Notes: generated by a model from the sequence alone, not told the origin. 64,000 nt of DNA from Rhodobacteraceae bacterium UBA6197 (GCA_002422085.1 DISZ01000007.1:1-64000); one strand, 5' to 3'; positions 1 to 8,264 are shown, numbered from the stretch's first letter. Numbers and translations: made by a program.

Positions 1-116
1 ATCAGACCAAGGTGATGGCCGGGCGGATGGTCCGGATCCTGACCTGGTATGACAACGAATGGGGCTTTTCCAACCGCATGGCCGATACCGCCGTGGCGAT
101 GGGCAAGCTGATCTGA
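1..116 (+). CDS. gap: Glyceraldehyde-3-phosphate dehydrogenase, type I (C-terminal fragment)
   Basis: Only the last 37 codons lie in the window; the gene starts upstream. The frame reads from base 3 and ends with TGA at 114-116. The tail contains TWYDNEWGFSNRM, the conserved C-terminal segment of type I GAPDH that lies near the NAD site, followed by a short helix. GAPDH catalyses phosphorylating oxidation of glyceraldehyde-3-phosphate in glycolysis, gluconeogenesis or the Calvin cycle. The fragment is too short to tell NAD from NADP specificity or to say which paralogue it is. Confidence 0.9.
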   Translation, partial: QTKVMAGRMVRILTWYDNEWGFSNRMADTAVAMGKLI

Positions 117-185
117 GGCGCGGCCGGGGGCTGCCCCCCCGGCGCCGCCGGTCGCGGGGGGAGCTTGCGGGGGCCTGCCGCCCCG

Positions 186-222
186 CACCCCCGGAGTATT
201 TACACCAAAAAGAAGCCGGGCG
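186..222 (+). repeat. Dispersed gene-end repeat, copy 1 (degenerate)
   Basis: CCCCCGGAGTATTT is followed by ACCAAAAAGAAGCCGG. The same GGAGTATTT...CCAAAAAGAAGCC core recurs near 8530 and 29312. It lies about 70 bases after the GAPDH stop, in a 241-base gap where I see no gene. The gap also holds a G/C-rich stretch (117-180) and the leader of the next small gene. Confidence 0.6.
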
Positions 223-357
223 ATGGGGCCAGTCATGTTCTGAGTGCATGGCGGGAATGGGCGAAATCAGGATTGTTAGCGCTATCGTGACGCTCCACAT
301 GAAGGTCAGGGCAAAAAGGAACGCATAAGCGTTCGGTGCCTGCTGAAAGGACATGTC

Positions 358-519
358 ATGAACACGATGATCGAGAAACTGAAGAGAGCTGTGCGCAATC
401 GCGCCCTTTACCGGCAGACGCGCGACGAGATTGCCCGGATGCCGCAGGATGTGGCGCTGGATCTGGGGATCTATCGCGGCGACGCCGCGCGGATTGCCCG
501 CAAGGCCGTCTGGGGCTGA
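358..519 (+). CDS. DUF1127 (YjiS-like) small protein
   Basis: A 53-residue, basic protein. ATG at 358 follows GAAAGGA at a good distance. The C-terminal half (RQTRDEIARMP, then LDLGIYRGD) matches the DUF1127 core, in which a basic helix is followed by an L..IG..R.DI-like turn. DUF1127 proteins are abundant in alphaproteobacteria; one in Rhodobacter sphaeroides has been described as RNA-binding and stress-linked. It stands alone, convergent with coaD 25 bases away. Its role here is unknown; membership of the family is likely from the motif and length. Confidence 0.75.
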   Translation: MNTMIEKLKRAVRNRALYRQTRDEIARMPQDVALDLGIYRGDAARIARKAVWG

Positions 520-544
520 GCCCTCCGGCGCCGCTCTTGCGGGT

Positions 545-1036
545 CTAGGAAAATTTCAAGCTGAGGCGCTGCTTGACATCGGGGGGGACGAATTTCGACA
601 CATCTCCACCAAGCCGCGCGATTTCCTTGACCAGTTTCGAGGCGATCGCCTGGCGCCGGGCATCGGCCATGAGAAACACCGTCTCGACCGAAGAATCCAG
701 CGCGCGATTCATGCCAACCATCTGAAACTCATATTCAAAATCGGCGACTGCGCGCAGGCCTCGGATAATGACCCCAGCCCCGACGTCGCGGGCGCAGTCG
801 ATCAGAAGATTCTCGAACGGGTGCACGACGATCTCGCCGCCGGTCTTGGCGATGACCCCGGCACATTCGGATTCGAGCATCTCGACCCGCTCTTCGAGCG
901 AAAACAGCGGGCCCTTGTCCCGGTTGATCGCCACGCCGATCACCAGCCGATCGACCAGCGCCATGGCGCGTTGGATGATATCGACATGCCCCAGCGTGAC
1001 GGGGTCGAAGGTGCCGGGATAAAGACCGATGCGCAT
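545..1036 (-). CDS. coaD: Phosphopantetheine adenylyltransferase
   Basis: This 163-residue protein is of normal family length. It transfers AMP from ATP to 4'-phosphopantetheine, the penultimate step of coenzyme A synthesis in the cytosol. The nucleotidyltransferase signature is clear: YPGTFDPVTLGH at residues 6-17 carries the T/HxGH motif. The C-terminal IASKLVKEIARLGGDV is the ISSTxVKE-like segment. AAGGAGA precedes the ATG at 1036. It is convergent with the DUF1127 gene, and its upstream neighbour on the same strand is the CBS protein (gap 87 bases). Confidence 0.97.
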   Translation of the reverse strand: MRIGLYPGTFDPVTLGHVDIIQRAMALVDRLVIGVAINRDKGPLFSLEERVEMLESECAGVIAKTGGEIVVHPFENLLIDCARDVGAGVIIRGLRAVADFEYEFQMVGMNRALDSSVETVFLMADARRQAIASKLVKEIARLGGDVSKFVPPDVKQRLSLKFS

Positions 1037-1123
1037 GGGGTTCTCCTTGGGCCACCATCACTTTGGGCGCAGGCAACAATAGCGCGCGCCGGATTGCAAG
1101 TGCGCGCTTGCCGCAGCGCAGCG

Positions 1124-1558
1124 TCAATTGCCCATGATCATCCCGGTCAGCGCCTCTTTTTCCATCGCCAGTTCCGCCAGACGGGCCTTGACGACATCGC
1201 CGATGGAGATCAGCCCGACCATTTCGTCGGCCTCCATCACCGGCATGTGGCGAAAACGGCCCTCGGTCATGCGCTCCATCACCAGATCGGCAGAATCGCC
1301 GCGCGCGCAACCGATGATTTCGCGGGTCATGATGTCATCGACCTTGTCGCTCATGCAGGCCGCCCCCTTGACGCCCAGTTCACGCACGATGTCGCGTTCC
1401 GACACGATCCCGACGACGCGTTTGCCGTCGGGCGAGACGATGACGGCGCCGATCCGGCGCGCTGACAAAAGCTCGGCGACAGCACCGACGGTCGATCCGG
1501 GCTTGACCGTGACCACATCCTGTAGGGCTTTCGAGTTCAGAATTTGCAGAACCTGCAT
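1124..1558 (-). CDS. Tandem CBS-domain protein
   Basis: A 144-residue protein made almost entirely of two CBS domains (about residues 8-65 and 73-135), with the repeated GIVSERDIVRELG and GLISIGDVVKARL segments. Such stand-alone pairs bind adenosyl ligands (AMP, ATP, SAM) and act as energy sensors, but the partner is not evident here. GGGAGG precedes the ATG. It may be co-transcribed with coaD downstream on the same strand. No extra catalytic or DNA-binding domain is present. Confidence 0.9.
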   Translation of the reverse strand: MQVLQILNSKALQDVVTVKPGSTVGAVAELLSARRIGAVIVSPDGKRVVGIVSERDIVRELGVKGAACMSDKVDDIMTREIIGCARGDSADLVMERMTEGRFRHMPVMEADEMVGLISIGDVVKARLAELAMEKEALTGMIMGN

Positions 1559-1657
1559 CGCAACCTCCCTTTTGCCGTGTGTTTACCCAGCGTTACCGCG
1601 ACGCGACATTCTGTCAAGCCGGGGGATTGGATCCGGGTCATCATCCGGGCGCCGCGT

Positions 1658-2560
1658 TCAGGGCTGGGCGGCCAGCGCCTCGAGCCGCGCCACCTCGCGG
1701 CGCAGCCCTTGCCCCAGCGCCTCGGCCAGGCGCGTCAGCCGCTCGGAGCGCCGATCATCGGCATGGCGGATCAGCCAGAACGCGCGGGCCAGGGCGATGT
1801 CGCGCGTCAGCAGGCGACGCAAGCCGGGCACGAAGGGGATGGCAAAGTCGTGCACGATCGCCAGCCCCGCCCCCGCGCGCACCATCTGCATCTGCACCGA
1901 AACCGAGTTCGAGGCCAGCCCGACCGTTTCGGCGCCGGTCTCCGAGAGATAGTCCAGTTCCTTGTCAAAGATCATGTCGGGGATATAGCCGATCATCCGA
2001 TGCCCGCGCAGATCGGCGCGGCTGCGGATTTCGGGGTGGCGGTCGAGGTAGGCGTCCGAGCCGGCCAGGTGCAGCTGATAGTCGGTCAGCTTTTGCACCG
2101 TCAGCCGTCCGGCATTGGGCGGCGACACTGCAATCGCCATGTCGGCCTCGCGTTTTGAAAGGTTGAACACCCGCGGCAGCGCGACGATCTGAATTTCCAG
2201 CCCGGGATGCGCGTCGCAAAGATCGGCGCAAACCTGAGGCAGCAGGTAGTTGGCGCAGCCATCCGGCGCACCGATGCGCAATTGCCCGGTCAACTGCCCC
2301 GCCGCGCCGCCCAGTTCCTCGGCCGCGCCCGCCAGCGCCGTTTCGGCCCGTTCGGCATGGGGCAGCAGCCGCGTTCCCGCATCGGTCAGCGCATAGCCTT
2401 GCGGGCTTTTGTCGAACAGCTTGCTGGCCAGAGCCTCTTCCAGCCGGGCGATCCGCCGCCCCACGGTGGCCGCGTCCAGCTTGAGCCCGCGCCCCGCGCC
2501 AGACAGGCTTTCGGCCCGCGCTACGGCCAGAAACACGCGCAGATCATCCCAGTCGGCCAT
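1658..2560 (-). CDS. LysR-family regulator of the valine-degradation cluster
   Basis: A 300-residue LysR regulator with an N-terminal winged helix (WDDLRVFLAVARAESLSGAG..., residues 3-60) and a periplasmic-binding-like effector domain after about residue 90. The reading frame is open to a TTG at 2599, but the ATG at 2560 is preferred: it follows GGGGCGG and aligns with the usual LysR start. It is divergent from mmsA, the normal arrangement for a LysR protein and its target. Palindromes of the T-N11-A kind fill the gap. The effector is probably a valine-pathway intermediate; that is inference. Confidence 0.9.
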   Translation of the reverse strand: MADWDDLRVFLAVARAESLSGAGRGLKLDAATVGRRIARLEEALASKLFDKSPQGYALTDAGTRLLPHAERAETALAGAAEELGGAAGQLTGQLRIGAPDGCANYLLPQVCADLCDAHPGLEIQIVALPRVFNLSKREADMAIAVSPPNAGRLTVQKLTDYQLHLAGSDAYLDRHPEIRSRADLRGHRMIGYIPDMIFDKELDYLSETGAETVGLASNSVSVQMQMVRAGAGLAIVHDFAIPFVPGLRRLLTRDIALARAFWLIRHADDRRSERLTRLAEALGQGLRREVARLEALAAQP

Positions 2561-2570
2561 TTTCCGCCCC

Positions 2571-2627
2571 TTTGCAATATTGCAAAACGCTTTTGCCAAT
2601 CTGCCTCTTTGCCGGGCAAAATTGCAA
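2571..2627. promoter_or_regulatory. Cluster of TTGC/GCAA dyads between lysR and mmsA
   Basis: Three inverted repeats lie in the divergent promoter. TTTGCAATATTGCAAA (2571-2586) is a perfect 16-bp palindrome. GCAAAA-CGC-TTTTGC (2582-2596) overlaps it. TTTGCC-G-GGCAAA (2608-2620) follows, and a half site ATTGCAA ends at 2627. The first begins 11 bases upstream of the LysR start codon. LysR proteins commonly autoregulate and activate the divergent gene from such sites. Confidence 0.7.
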
Positions 2628-2665
2628 GGCTAGAGTAGCCACAGAGTTTTCTTTGGGAGGATGCG

Positions 2666-4165
2666 ATGAAAGAGATTGGCCACTGGATCAACGGCAAGAT
2701 GGTTGCAGGAAAGTCGGGCCGTTCAGCCGACGTCTTCAACCCCGCCACCGGCGACGTGCAGGCGCATGTCGCGCTGGCCTCCAAGGCCGAACTGGACAGC
2801 GCCGTGGCCGATGCTGCTGTTGCGCAGGTGAAATGGGGCGCCACCAACCCGCAAAAACGCGCGCGGGTAATGATGGAGTTCGTGCGCCTGATCAACCGCG
2901 ACATGGACAAGCTAGCCGAGGCGCTGTCGGCCGAGCACGGCAAGACCTTCCCCGATGCCAAGGGCGATGTGCAACGCGGGCTTGAAGTGATCGAGTTCTG
3001 TGTCGGCGCGCCGCACCTGCTGAAGGGCGAATTCACCGACGCCGCCGGGCCGGGGATCGACATGTATTCGATGCGTCAGCCGCTGGGCGTGGTCGCCGGG
3101 ATCACCCCGTTCAACTTTCCGGCGATGATTCCCTTGTGGAAAATGGGCCCGGCGCTGGCCTGCGGCAACGCCTTCATCCTCAAACCCTCGGAGCGCGATC
3201 CCTCGGTGCCCTTGATGCTGGCGCAATTGCTGCAAGAAGCGGGCCTGCCCGATGGCGTGCTGCAAGTGGTCAACGGCGACAAGGAAAGCGTTGACGCCAT
3301 CCTCGACAACGAAACCGTGCAGGCCATAGGCTTTGTCGGCTCGACCCCGATCGCACAATATATCTATGGCCGTGGCTGCGCCAACGGCAAGCGCGTGCAG
3401 TGTTTTGGCGGTGCCAAGAACCACATGATCATCATGCCCGATGCCGATATGGACCAGGCGGCCGATGCGCTGATCGGTGCCGGTTTTGGCGCGGCGGGCG
3501 AACGCTGCATGGCGATTTCGGTTGCCGTTCCGGTGGGCGATGCCACCGCGGATGCGCTGATCGAAAAGCTGGTGCCGCGGATCGAAAAGCTGAAAGTCGG
3601 CCCATGGACTGCGGGCAATGACGTGGATTACGGCCCGCTTGTCACCGGTGCGGCGCTGGAACGCGTCAAGGGCCTGATCACTTCGGGGGTGGATCAGGGC
3701 GCAAAGTTGGTTTGCGACGGGCGCGACTTCAAACTGCAAGGTTATGAAAACGGCTTTTTCGTTGGCCCGACGCTGTTTGACAACGTCACCACGGACATGG
3801 AGATCTACAAGCAAGAGATCTTTGGCCCGGTTCTGTCGACGCTGCGCGCCAAGACCTACGAAGAGGCGATCGGCTATGCCATTGACAATGAATATGGCAA
3901 CGGCACGGCGATCTTTACCCGCGATGGCGATACCGCGCGCGATTTCGCCGCGCGAATCAACATCGGCATGATTGGCATCAACGTGCCGATCCCGGTGCCG
4001 CTGGCCTATCACACTTTCGGCGGCTGGAAGAAATCGGGGTTTGGCGATCTCAACCAGCACGGGCCGGACAGCTTCCGCTTCTACACCCGCACCAAGACGG
4101 TCACCGCGCGCTGGCCGAGCGGTATCAAGGAAGGCTCGGCCTTCAACTTCAAGGCGATGGACTGA
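2666..4165 (+). CDS. mmsA: Methylmalonate-semialdehyde dehydrogenase (CoA-acylating)
   Basis: This 499-residue ALDH-superfamily enzyme converts methylmalonate semialdehyde (or malonate semialdehyde) with CoA and NAD to propionyl-CoA (acetyl-CoA) and CO2. It is the last step of distal valine catabolism. Visible features are the NAD-site ITPFNFPAMIP (146-156), LKPSERDPS (172-180), the GSTPIAQYIY turn, GAKNHMIIMPDAD and catalytic Cys281 in GERCMA. The MMSDH type is supported by GAKNH and by the downstream mmsB and acyl-CoA dehydrogenase. GGGAGG lies just before the ATG at 2666. Confidence 0.97.
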   Translation: MKEIGHWINGKMVAGKSGRSADVFNPATGDVQAHVALASKAELDSAVADAAVAQVKWGATNPQKRARVMMEFVRLINRDMDKLAEALSAEHGKTFPDAKGDVQRGLEVIEFCVGAPHLLKGEFTDAAGPGIDMYSMRQPLGVVAGITPFNFPAMIPLWKMGPALACGNAFILKPSERDPSVPLMLAQLLQEAGLPDGVLQVVNGDKESVDAILDNETVQAIGFVGSTPIAQYIYGRGCANGKRVQCFGGAKNHMIIMPDADMDQAADALIGAGFGAAGERCMAISVAVPVGDATADALIEKLVPRIEKLKVGPWTAGNDVDYGPLVTGAALERVKGLITSGVDQGAKLVCDGRDFKLQGYENGFFVGPTLFDNVTTDMEIYKQEIFGPVLSTLRAKTYEEAIGYAIDNEYGNGTAIFTRDGDTARDFAARINIGMIGINVPIPVPLAYHTFGGWKKSGFGDLNQHGPDSFRFYTRTKTVTARWPSGIKEGSAFNFKAMD

Positions 4166-4177
4166 CGTTGCGCCCAG

Positions 4178-4203
4178 CCCCGCCGGAGAAGCCTCCGGCG
4201 GGG
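4178..4203 (+). terminator. Hairpin after mmsA, part of the gene-end repeat
   Basis: CCCCGCCGGA (4178-4187) pairs perfectly with TCCGGCGGGG (4194-4203) across a six-base loop. ATACTTATG follows rather than a long T run. It starts 13 bases after the mmsA stop. It is probably a terminator or 3'-end stabiliser. Confidence 0.55.
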
Positions 4204-4258
4204 ATACTTATGCGAAGATGAAGGGGTTTTCATCTTCGATCAAATATCCCGGGGGGGC
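4191..4258. repeat. Dispersed gene-end repeat, copies 2a and 2b (inverted pair)
   Basis: A forward copy (GCCTCCGGCGGGGATACTT...CGAAGATGAA, 4191-4222) faces a reverse copy (TTCATCTTCG...AAATATCCCGG, 4229-4255). The inner arms CGAAGATGAA and TTCATCTTCG form a perfect 10-bp stem with a six-base loop (4213-4238). It sits in the 230-base gap between mmsA and the acyl-CoA dehydrogenase gene. Confidence 0.7.
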
Positions 4259-4319
4259 CGGAACGGCCCGGGGGCAGCGCCCCCTTTGCTCCGACAGCCA
4301 AAAGCCGCTTCGGTCGGGT

Positions 4320-4338
4320 CTTGCAAAACTCCTGCAAG
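4320..4338. promoter_or_regulatory. CTTGCA-N7-TGCAAG dyad upstream of the acyl-CoA dehydrogenase
   Basis: CTTGCA (4320-4325) and TGCAAG (4333-4338) form an inverted repeat 58 bases before the acyl-CoA dehydrogenase ATG. It resembles the TTGCAA dyads at the lysR-mmsA promoter, so the same regulator may act on both transcription units. Confidence 0.5.
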
Positions 4339-4395
4339 GATTAAAAACTAAACAGACGTTCAATTCATCTGAAGCGCATCACTTGGAGGGACCGC

Positions 4396-5541
4396 ATGGA
4401 TTTCGCACTCAGCGAGGAACAGCAGGCGATCTACGACATGGCCCACGCTTTCGGGCAAGAGCATATCGCGCCATTTGCCCGCGACTGGGAGGCCGAGGGC
4501 ACGATCCCCAAGGCCCTGTGGCCGAAGGTCGCTGAACTGGGGCTGGGCGGGATCTATGTTTCCGAACGCCATGGCGGATCGGGCCTGTCGCGACTGGATG
4601 CGACTTTGGTCTTTGAAGCGCTGGCGATGGCCTGCCCGGCGGTCGGCTCATTCCTGTCGATCCACAACATGTGCGGCGGCATGATCGACAAGTTTGGATC
4701 GGAAGCGCTCAAGGCGGCATGGCTGCCGGCGCTGTGCCGCATGGAGAAGATCTTTTCCTACTGCCTGACCGAGCCCGGATCAGGGTCGGACGCGGCCGCG
4801 CTGCGCACCCGTGCCGAGAAAACGAATGACGGCTATCGGCTGAACGGCACCAAGGCGTTCATCTCAGGGGGCGGCTATTCGGACGTGTATGTCACCATGG
4901 TGCGCACCGGCGAGGCGGGCCCGAAAGGGATTTCCACGGTGATCGTCGAGCATGGCGCGCCGGGACTGTCCTTTGGCGCGCTGGAAGACAAGATGGGCTG
5001 GCGCGCGCAACCCACCGCGCAGGTGCAGTTCGATGATTGCCTCGTGCCGTTGGAAAACCGCATCGGCGATGAGGGCAAGGGCTTTGTCTATGCCATGGCG
5101 GGGCTGGATGGCGGGCGGCTGAATATCGCCGCCAGTGCGCTGGGCGGGGCGCAGCGGGCGCTGGATCTGACCTTGGGCTACATGGGCGAACGCAAGGCCT
5201 TTGGCAAGGCGCTGGACCAGTTTCAGGCGCTTCAGTTCCGGCTGGCCGAGCAAGAGGTCAAGCTGCAATCAGCGCGCATCTTTTTGCGCCAGGCGGCATG
5301 GAAGCTGGATCATGGCACCCCGGACGCCACGAAATTCTGTGCCATGGCCAAGCTTTACGTCACCGATGCGGCCTTTGACGTAGCCAATGCCTGTCTGCAA
5401 CTGCATGGCGGCTATGGCTATCTGGCCGACTATGGCATCGAAAAGCTGGTGCGTGATCTGCGGGTTCACCAGATCCTCGAGGGCACCAATGAAATCATGC
5501 GCCTGATCATCTCGCGCGCCCTGCTGGCAGAGCGCGGCTGA
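4396..5541 (+). CDS. Acyl-CoA dehydrogenase, probably isobutyryl-CoA dehydrogenase
   Basis: This 381-residue FAD flavoprotein has the three ACAD domains: the FAD/substrate signature YCLTEPGSGSDAA near residues 119-131, the middle beta domain, and the C-terminal helices with ILEGTNEIMR. The catalytic base is expected to be Glu362 in EGT. In this setting it should oxidise isobutyryl-CoA to methacrylyl-CoA and pass electrons to ETF. Specificity is inferred from the adjoining hydrolase and mmsA/mmsB genes and from ACAD8-like motifs. GGAGG precedes the ATG. Its TGA overlaps the next ATG (TGATG). Confidence 0.9.
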   Translation: MDFALSEEQQAIYDMAHAFGQEHIAPFARDWEAEGTIPKALWPKVAELGLGGIYVSERHGGSGLSRLDATLVFEALAMACPAVGSFLSIHNMCGGMIDKFGSEALKAAWLPALCRMEKIFSYCLTEPGSGSDAAALRTRAEKTNDGYRLNGTKAFISGGGYSDVYVTMVRTGEAGPKGISTVIVEHGAPGLSFGALEDKMGWRAQPTAQVQFDDCLVPLENRIGDEGKGFVYAMAGLDGGRLNIAASALGGAQRALDLTLGYMGERKAFGKALDQFQALQFRLAEQEVKLQSARIFLRQAAWKLDHGTPDATKFCAMAKLYVTDAAFDVANACLQLHGGYGYLADYGIEKLVRDLRVHQILEGTNEIMRLIISRALLAERG

Positions 5542-6599
5542 TGGCGCCCTCTCCCACCACGCCTGACTTGATCGCCCGCAAGGAGGGTCGCTGCGGGCGG
5601 CTGACCTTTGCGCGTCCGGCGGCACTGAACGCGCTTAGCCACGAGATGGCCTTGGCGATCGAGACCGCGCTTGACGACTGGCGCGACGATGCCTCGGTCG
5701 AGCTGGTGTTGATCGACGCACAGGGCGAGCGTGCCTTTTGCGCCGGCGGCGACATTGCCGCGATGTATCACGCGGGCCGGGCGGGCGACCATGCTGTCGC
5801 GCGCGCCTTTTGGGCCGACGAATACCGCATGAATGCCAAGATCGCCGAATTCCCCAAGCCGATCGTCGCCTTCATGCAGGGCTTCGTGATGGGCGGCGGT
5901 GTCGGCGTCGGCGGCCACGCCAGCCACCGGATCGTCGGTGACAGCACCCAGGTCGCGATGCCCGAAAGCGGCATCGGGCTGATCCCCGATGTGGGCGGCA
6001 CGCTGTTGTTGGCGCGCGCGCGCGGATTTCTGGGCGAGTATCTGGGCATCACCGGCGCGCGCATGGCGGCAACGGATGCGATTTACACCGGTTTTGCCGA
6101 TACCTACCTGCCCGAAGCGACGTGGGACGCGCTCAAGGCCGAGCTTGTCGCTACCGCCGATTTGGGGCGCATCGCCGCCGCCGCCCGGCATGTGGCCACC
6201 CACGCGGCCCCGCTGGCCAGCCTGCGCGACCAGATCGACGCGGCCTTCAGCGCCGCCACCCTGGGCGAGATTGTCGGGCGCCTGACAGCCTCGGGCAACG
6301 ATTTTGCCTCGGATACGCTCAAGATGATCGGGCGCAATTCGCCGCTGTCGATGGCTGCCACGCTGGCGCTGGTGCGGATGACGCGGGCCATACCCACGAT
6401 CCGCGCCGCGCTGAACCACGAATACCGCTTTACCTGGCGCGCCAGCGAACAGGGCGATTTTCTGGAGGGCGTGCGCGCCCAGATCATCGACAAGGACCGT
6501 CGCCCGGCGTGGCGCCATACCTTGCAAACGCTGCGCCCCGAGGATGTGGCGCAGATGCTGGAACCATTGGGCCCTGAGGCCGCAATCTGGGAGGATTGA
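5541..6599 (+). CDS. 3-hydroxyisobutyryl-CoA hydrolase
   Basis: A 352-residue crotonase-fold enzyme that releases 3-hydroxyisobutyrate from its CoA ester, making the valine pathway irreversible. FCAGGDIAAMY forms the oxyanion hole near residues 68-78, and MPESGIGLIPDVGG carries the hydrolase-type glutamate. The C-terminal EGVRAQIIDKDRRPAW is typical of HIBCH and absent from plain enoyl-CoA hydratases. It overlaps the preceding gene by one base, so the two are translationally coupled. The cluster has no separate methacrylyl-CoA hydratase; that step must be encoded elsewhere. Confidence 0.93.
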   Translation: MAPSPTTPDLIARKEGRCGRLTFARPAALNALSHEMALAIETALDDWRDDASVELVLIDAQGERAFCAGGDIAAMYHAGRAGDHAVARAFWADEYRMNAKIAEFPKPIVAFMQGFVMGGGVGVGGHASHRIVGDSTQVAMPESGIGLIPDVGGTLLLARARGFLGEYLGITGARMAATDAIYTGFADTYLPEATWDALKAELVATADLGRIAAAARHVATHAAPLASLRDQIDAAFSAATLGEIVGRLTASGNDFASDTLKMIGRNSPLSMAATLALVRMTRAIPTIRAALNHEYRFTWRASEQGDFLEGVRAQIIDKDRRPAWRHTLQTLRPEDVAQMLEPLGPEAAIWED

Positions 6600-6602
6600 A
6601 AG

Positions 6603-7475
6603 ATGAAGATCGGATTTGTCGGCCTTGGCAACATGGGTGCCCCGATGGCCGCGAACCTCGTGGCCGCAGGCCACAGCGTGACCGGGTTCGACCTGACCGC
6701 CCCGATGCCCGAGGGCGTGACCCGCGCCGCCAGTGCGGCGGCGGCGGCGACAGGCGCAGAGGTGGTCATCACCATGTTGCCCAATGGCGCGATCCTGCGC
6801 AGCGTCGCGGCCGAGATAATCCCGGCCATGGCGCCGGGTGCGGTGCTGTGCGATTGCTCGACGGTCGATGTCGCCTCAGCCCGCGCGGTGGCCGATCTGG
6901 CAACCGCCGCCGGCGCCGAGACACTGGATGCGCCGGTCTCGGGCGGAGTTGGCGGCGCCACGGCGGGCACGCTGACCTTCATGGTGGGCGGCACCGGGGC
7001 GGCCTTCGCAACGGTCAAGCCGCTCTTTGACATCATGGGCCAAAAGGCGGTGCACTGCGGCGAGGCCGGCGCGGGCCAGGCCGCCAAGATCTGCAACAAC
7101 ATGATCCTTGGCGTCACCATGATCGCCACCTGCGAGGCCTTCGCACTGGCCGACAAACTGGGGCTGTCGCGCGAAAAGATGTTTGACGTGGTGTCGACCT
7201 CGTCGGGTTACAGCTGGACGATGAACGCCTATTGTCCGGCCCCCGGCGTCGGGCCGAAGTCCCCGGCCGACAACGACTACAAGCCCGGCTTTGCCGCCGA
7301 GCTGATGCTCAAGGACCTGCGGCTCAGCCAACAGGCCGCCGAATCCGTCGATGCCGACACGCCGATGGGGCAGATGGCCGCCGCCCTTTACACGAGCTTT
7401 GTGGAACAGGAAGACGGCAAGGGGATGGATTTCTCGGCGATGCTGCCCAGGTTTGAAAAACGCGGGCGCAGCTAG
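6603..7475 (+). CDS. mmsB: 3-hydroxyisobutyrate dehydrogenase
   Basis: This 290-residue beta-hydroxyacid dehydrogenase oxidises 3-hydroxyisobutyrate to methylmalonate semialdehyde, the substrate of MmsA. The N-terminal Rossmann motif is GFVGLGNMGAPMAANL. DAPVSGGVGGATAG (109-122) is the substrate-binding signature, and Lys162 in GQAAKICNN is the expected catalytic lysine. It begins three bases after the hydrolase stop, in the same operon. NAD is the usual cofactor for this family. Confidence 0.95.
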   Translation: MKIGFVGLGNMGAPMAANLVAAGHSVTGFDLTAPMPEGVTRAASAAAAATGAEVVITMLPNGAILRSVAAEIIPAMAPGAVLCDCSTVDVASARAVADLATAAGAETLDAPVSGGVGGATAGTLTFMVGGTGAAFATVKPLFDIMGQKAVHCGEAGAGQAAKICNNMILGVTMIATCEAFALADKLGLSREKMFDVVSTSSGYSWTMNAYCPAPGVGPKSPADNDYKPGFAAELMLKDLRLSQQAAESVDADTPMGQMAAALYTSFVEQEDGKGMDFSAMLPRFEKRGRS

Positions 7476-7485
7476 GTGAAAGGCC

Positions 7486-7507
7486 GCTTGCGCGCCCCCC
7501 CGCAAGC
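7486..7507 (+). terminator. Weak hairpin after mmsB
   Basis: GCTTGCG (7486-7492) pairs with CGCAAGC (7501-7507) around a C-rich eight-base loop, 11 bases after the mmsB stop and 17 before the next ATG. There is no T tract, so termination is uncertain. It could instead fold in the leader of the Crp/Fnr gene. Confidence 0.35.
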
Positions 7508-7523
7508 CGCCTAATACTTGGCT

Positions 7524-8183
7524 ATGGCCCATTGGATAGCGAACACCCCCGCCCTTGCCGCGCTGGATCCCGAGGCCCGCACCCAGTTGGGGGCGCTCGC
7601 TCCGCAAACCCTGCCGCGCGGCACGGTGCTGTTTCGCCCCGGCGACAGCGTCACCGGCTTTGCGCTGGTGCTGTCGGGCCGGATCGAGGTGTTTCTGACC
7701 GGCGCCAACGGGCGCGAACTGCTGCTCTACGCGGTCGAGCCGGGGCAAAGCTGCGTGCAATCGACGCTTGGGCTGCTGGGCGGCGGCGACTATTCAACCG
7801 AGGCGATCGTGGCCGCCGACTGCGATCTGGTGATGATCCCCCGGCCACTGTTCTTGCAGTTGATGGACGGCGCCCCCGGCTTTCGCCGACTGGTCTTTGC
7901 CGCCTTTGCCGAACGAATGAACGACATGATCCAGCTGATGGAGAGGGTCGCCTTTCAACGGGTCGAGTTCCGCCTCGCCAAGACGCTTCTGGCGCGGGCC
8001 ACCGACGACAGGGTCAATGCAACGCAAGCCGAACTGGCCGCGCTGATCGGCACCGCACGCGAAGTCGTCTCGCGCCGGCTCGATGTCTTTGCCCGCTCGG
8101 GCTGGGTACGCACCGAACGCGGCACGGTGGTGTTGACCGACCGCGAGGCGCTGACCCGGTTGGCACGGGCCGGCGCGCTGTGA
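7524..8183 (+). CDS. Crp/Fnr-family transcription regulator
   Basis: A 219-residue regulator with an N-terminal cyclic-nucleotide-like beta barrel (residues 15-125), a long dimer helix and a C-terminal winged helix (QAELAALIGTAREVVSRRLDVF). It lacks the four-cysteine set of FNR; only two cysteines (SCVQS and DCDLV) occur in the sensor domain, so an oxygen-labile cluster is unlikely. ATG at 7524 is preferred over the TTG two codons earlier. A perfect palindrome overlaps its stop codon and the DUF2892 gene follows, suggesting that gene is its target. Confidence 0.9.
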   Translation: MAHWIANTPALAALDPEARTQLGALAPQTLPRGTVLFRPGDSVTGFALVLSGRIEVFLTGANGRELLLYAVEPGQSCVQSTLGLLGGGDYSTEAIVAADCDLVMIPRPLFLQLMDGAPGFRRLVFAAFAERMNDMIQLMERVAFQRVEFRLAKTLLARATDDRVNATQAELAALIGTAREVVSRRLDVFARSGWVRTERGTVVLTDREALTRLARAGAL

Positions 8184-8194
8184 CCATGTCACAG
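8178..8194. promoter_or_regulatory. Palindrome CTGTGAC-CAT-GTCACAG, probable Crp/Fnr operator
   Basis: Seven-base perfect arms with a three-base centre resemble Crp-type sites (TGTGA...TCACA), with spacing one base shorter than the E. coli consensus. It spans the stop codon of the Crp/Fnr gene and lies 71-87 bases upstream of the DUF2892 start, a normal operator position. Confidence 0.6.
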
Positions 8195-8264
8195 ACATTG
8201 CCGGATCAATCGGTTAGGCTTTTCCTCGACGGGGCAAAAGCGCCCGCGTGAACCGGAGAGACAA

